Under the pieces are notes generated by a model. It was not told where the DNA came from, made no database searches, and saw nothing but the letters and a program-made list of their open reading frames with translations. Position numbers and translations under genes: made by a program. Shown in pieces: positions 63,304-64,000 of a stretch of DNA of 64,000 nt (its first letter is position 1; each line of letters starts with the position of its first letter). The stretch is taken from assembly GCA_014706295.1 (NCBI GenBank), contig JACSVZ010000011.1:5617163-5681162 (forward strand), written 5' to 3'. The stretch is from Lycocorax pyrrhopterus obiensis. Lineage: Eukaryota; Chordata; Aves; Passeriformes; Paradisaeidae.

Positions 63304-63428
63304 CTCTGAGGCACTCCCCAAGTAACTTGAGTCACAGCAGTGTGAGGCCTCAAAACTCAGGCCAGCAGTCAAACCTCATCAGATGATGAATGAACCGTGC
63401 CTGGACGCCGGCTCGGTAAGGAAAGCAG
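63304..63428 (+). other. Candidate exon (not assigned to a gene)
   Basis: A pyrimidine-rich acceptor-like tract (CCATTCTTGCATTTCTTAG, ending at 63303) precedes 125 bases that end in AAAGCAG directly before the consensus donor GTGAGT (63429-63434). An ATG pair at 63383-63388 opens a frame reading MMNEPCLDAGSVRKA up to the donor. The last part is locally CpG-rich, unlike its surroundings. I do not recognise the peptide. It could be a first coding exon, a lncRNA exon, or chance; splice-like signals are common in 64 kb. Confidence 0.2.
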
Positions 63429-63434
63429 GTGAGT

Positions 63435-64000
63435 TCTGTCTGGTCCCGAGTTCAGTAAGAACACTTCAAACAGTGCCAGCTAATACATCTTCTCATCTCC
63501 TGCTTTCTTTGCCATTAGGCAATCCTTCCTCGGGCTTTCTTGTGTTCTGCATAGTCGTTCATTTGAACTGCCATTCTCTTTGGCAAGCTGCAGGATTTTC
63601 AAACGCAGGTTAGGGCAGGTATTTCCCAAAGCAGATAGTGCGCATACTTCTGGGAGCCCTTTGTAGCATGTAATCTACTAAGGTCTAGCAGCTCTGGTTT
63701 ACCATTTCAAGCTTATGATTAAACATTTTATCTTAAGCCATCAAAAAAGCCCTCCTTACAAGACTAAATAGAACACTTCACATGAAACCTTTCCTATGAA
63801 AAGAAGGCTTCTGGATATGAGATATACAGTAATTAATGCTGCTTGATAGAATCTATAAATGTACACTGTAGCAATGCTATTTGCTTTAAGTACTACTTTA
63901 AGCAGAAAAAGGCGATGAATCCCCCTTCCAGTGTCTGATTTTATGTTTAAGAGCTAATGAACTGAATTCTTCGTAAACATTGGCAAAAGATGCAAATGAA
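63435..64000. other. Non-coding to window end
   Basis: TCACATGA at 63778-63785 and an octamer at 63990-63997. No continuation of the candidate exon can be followed. Confidence 0.5.

Noticed and set aside
1..64000. CRISPR array, operon, plasmid, phage or endogenous viral gene
   Set aside because: No spaced direct repeats, no compact coding sequence and no viral gene motif seen; the window is vertebrate non-coding DNA.

Overview
The window looks like non-coding DNA from a bird genome. Three diverged, 5'-truncated CR1 LINE 3' ends of the avian type lie on the minus strand (33650-34222, 36201-36682, 49929-50119). An older CR1 fragment lies on the plus strand near 53845-53975. MIR-like relics are present, and I see no primate or rodent type SINEs or L1. 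The base composition is AT-rich with scattered GC-richer patches. No class of bird below that level can be decided from the sequence, and I cannot name the neighbouring gene.

I find no protein-coding gene that I can support. The longest open frames (up to 173 codons) lie in GC-richer patches or inside CR1, resemble no family I recognise and look like chance frames. The one place with exon-like signals is 63304-63428, where a good acceptor-like tract and a consensus donor bound 125 bases with an ATG; it is only a candidate. I recognise no tRNA, rRNA or known microRNA, and I see no CRISPR array, viral gene or toxin gene.

Layout: 1-12.6 kb is plain AT-rich sequence with one MIR relic (2215-2385) and a perfect steroid-receptor-type palindrome (9034-9050). 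12.6-21.8 kb holds a homotypic cluster of a TCCCAATTAA-like motif (17301-17540), inverted TCATGTGA sites (16979-17000) and stretches that read like conserved regulatory DNA (18480-19140, 19560-20030, 20460-20740). 21.3-23.2 kb is a belt of T- and G/T-rich low complexity with a 38-base T run. 25.9-28.4 kb again looks regulatory and contains an old DNA-transposon relic and a G8-A-G7 run. 31.9-32.8 kb has a long perfect inverted repeat that would fold as a microRNA-sized hairpin, and a perfect NKX2-type palindrome. 33.6-36.7 kb carries two CR1 copies on either side of an AT-rich palindrome-bearing block. 37-48 kb is quiet, with candidate regulatory blocks at 37550-37880 and 44500-44830. 47-52 kb holds two diverged copies of one unnamed ~155-base element and a triple palindrome cluster (48261-48317). 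56.1-57.1 kb is another candidate regulatory block.

Taken together the window most resembles a regulatory gene desert or a very large intron beside a developmental gene. The support is indirect: motif-rich AT-rich blocks, at least ten perfect POU octamers against about four expected from composition, and the absence of exons. Conservation cannot be measured from one sequence, so every regulatory call below is inference and is scored low.
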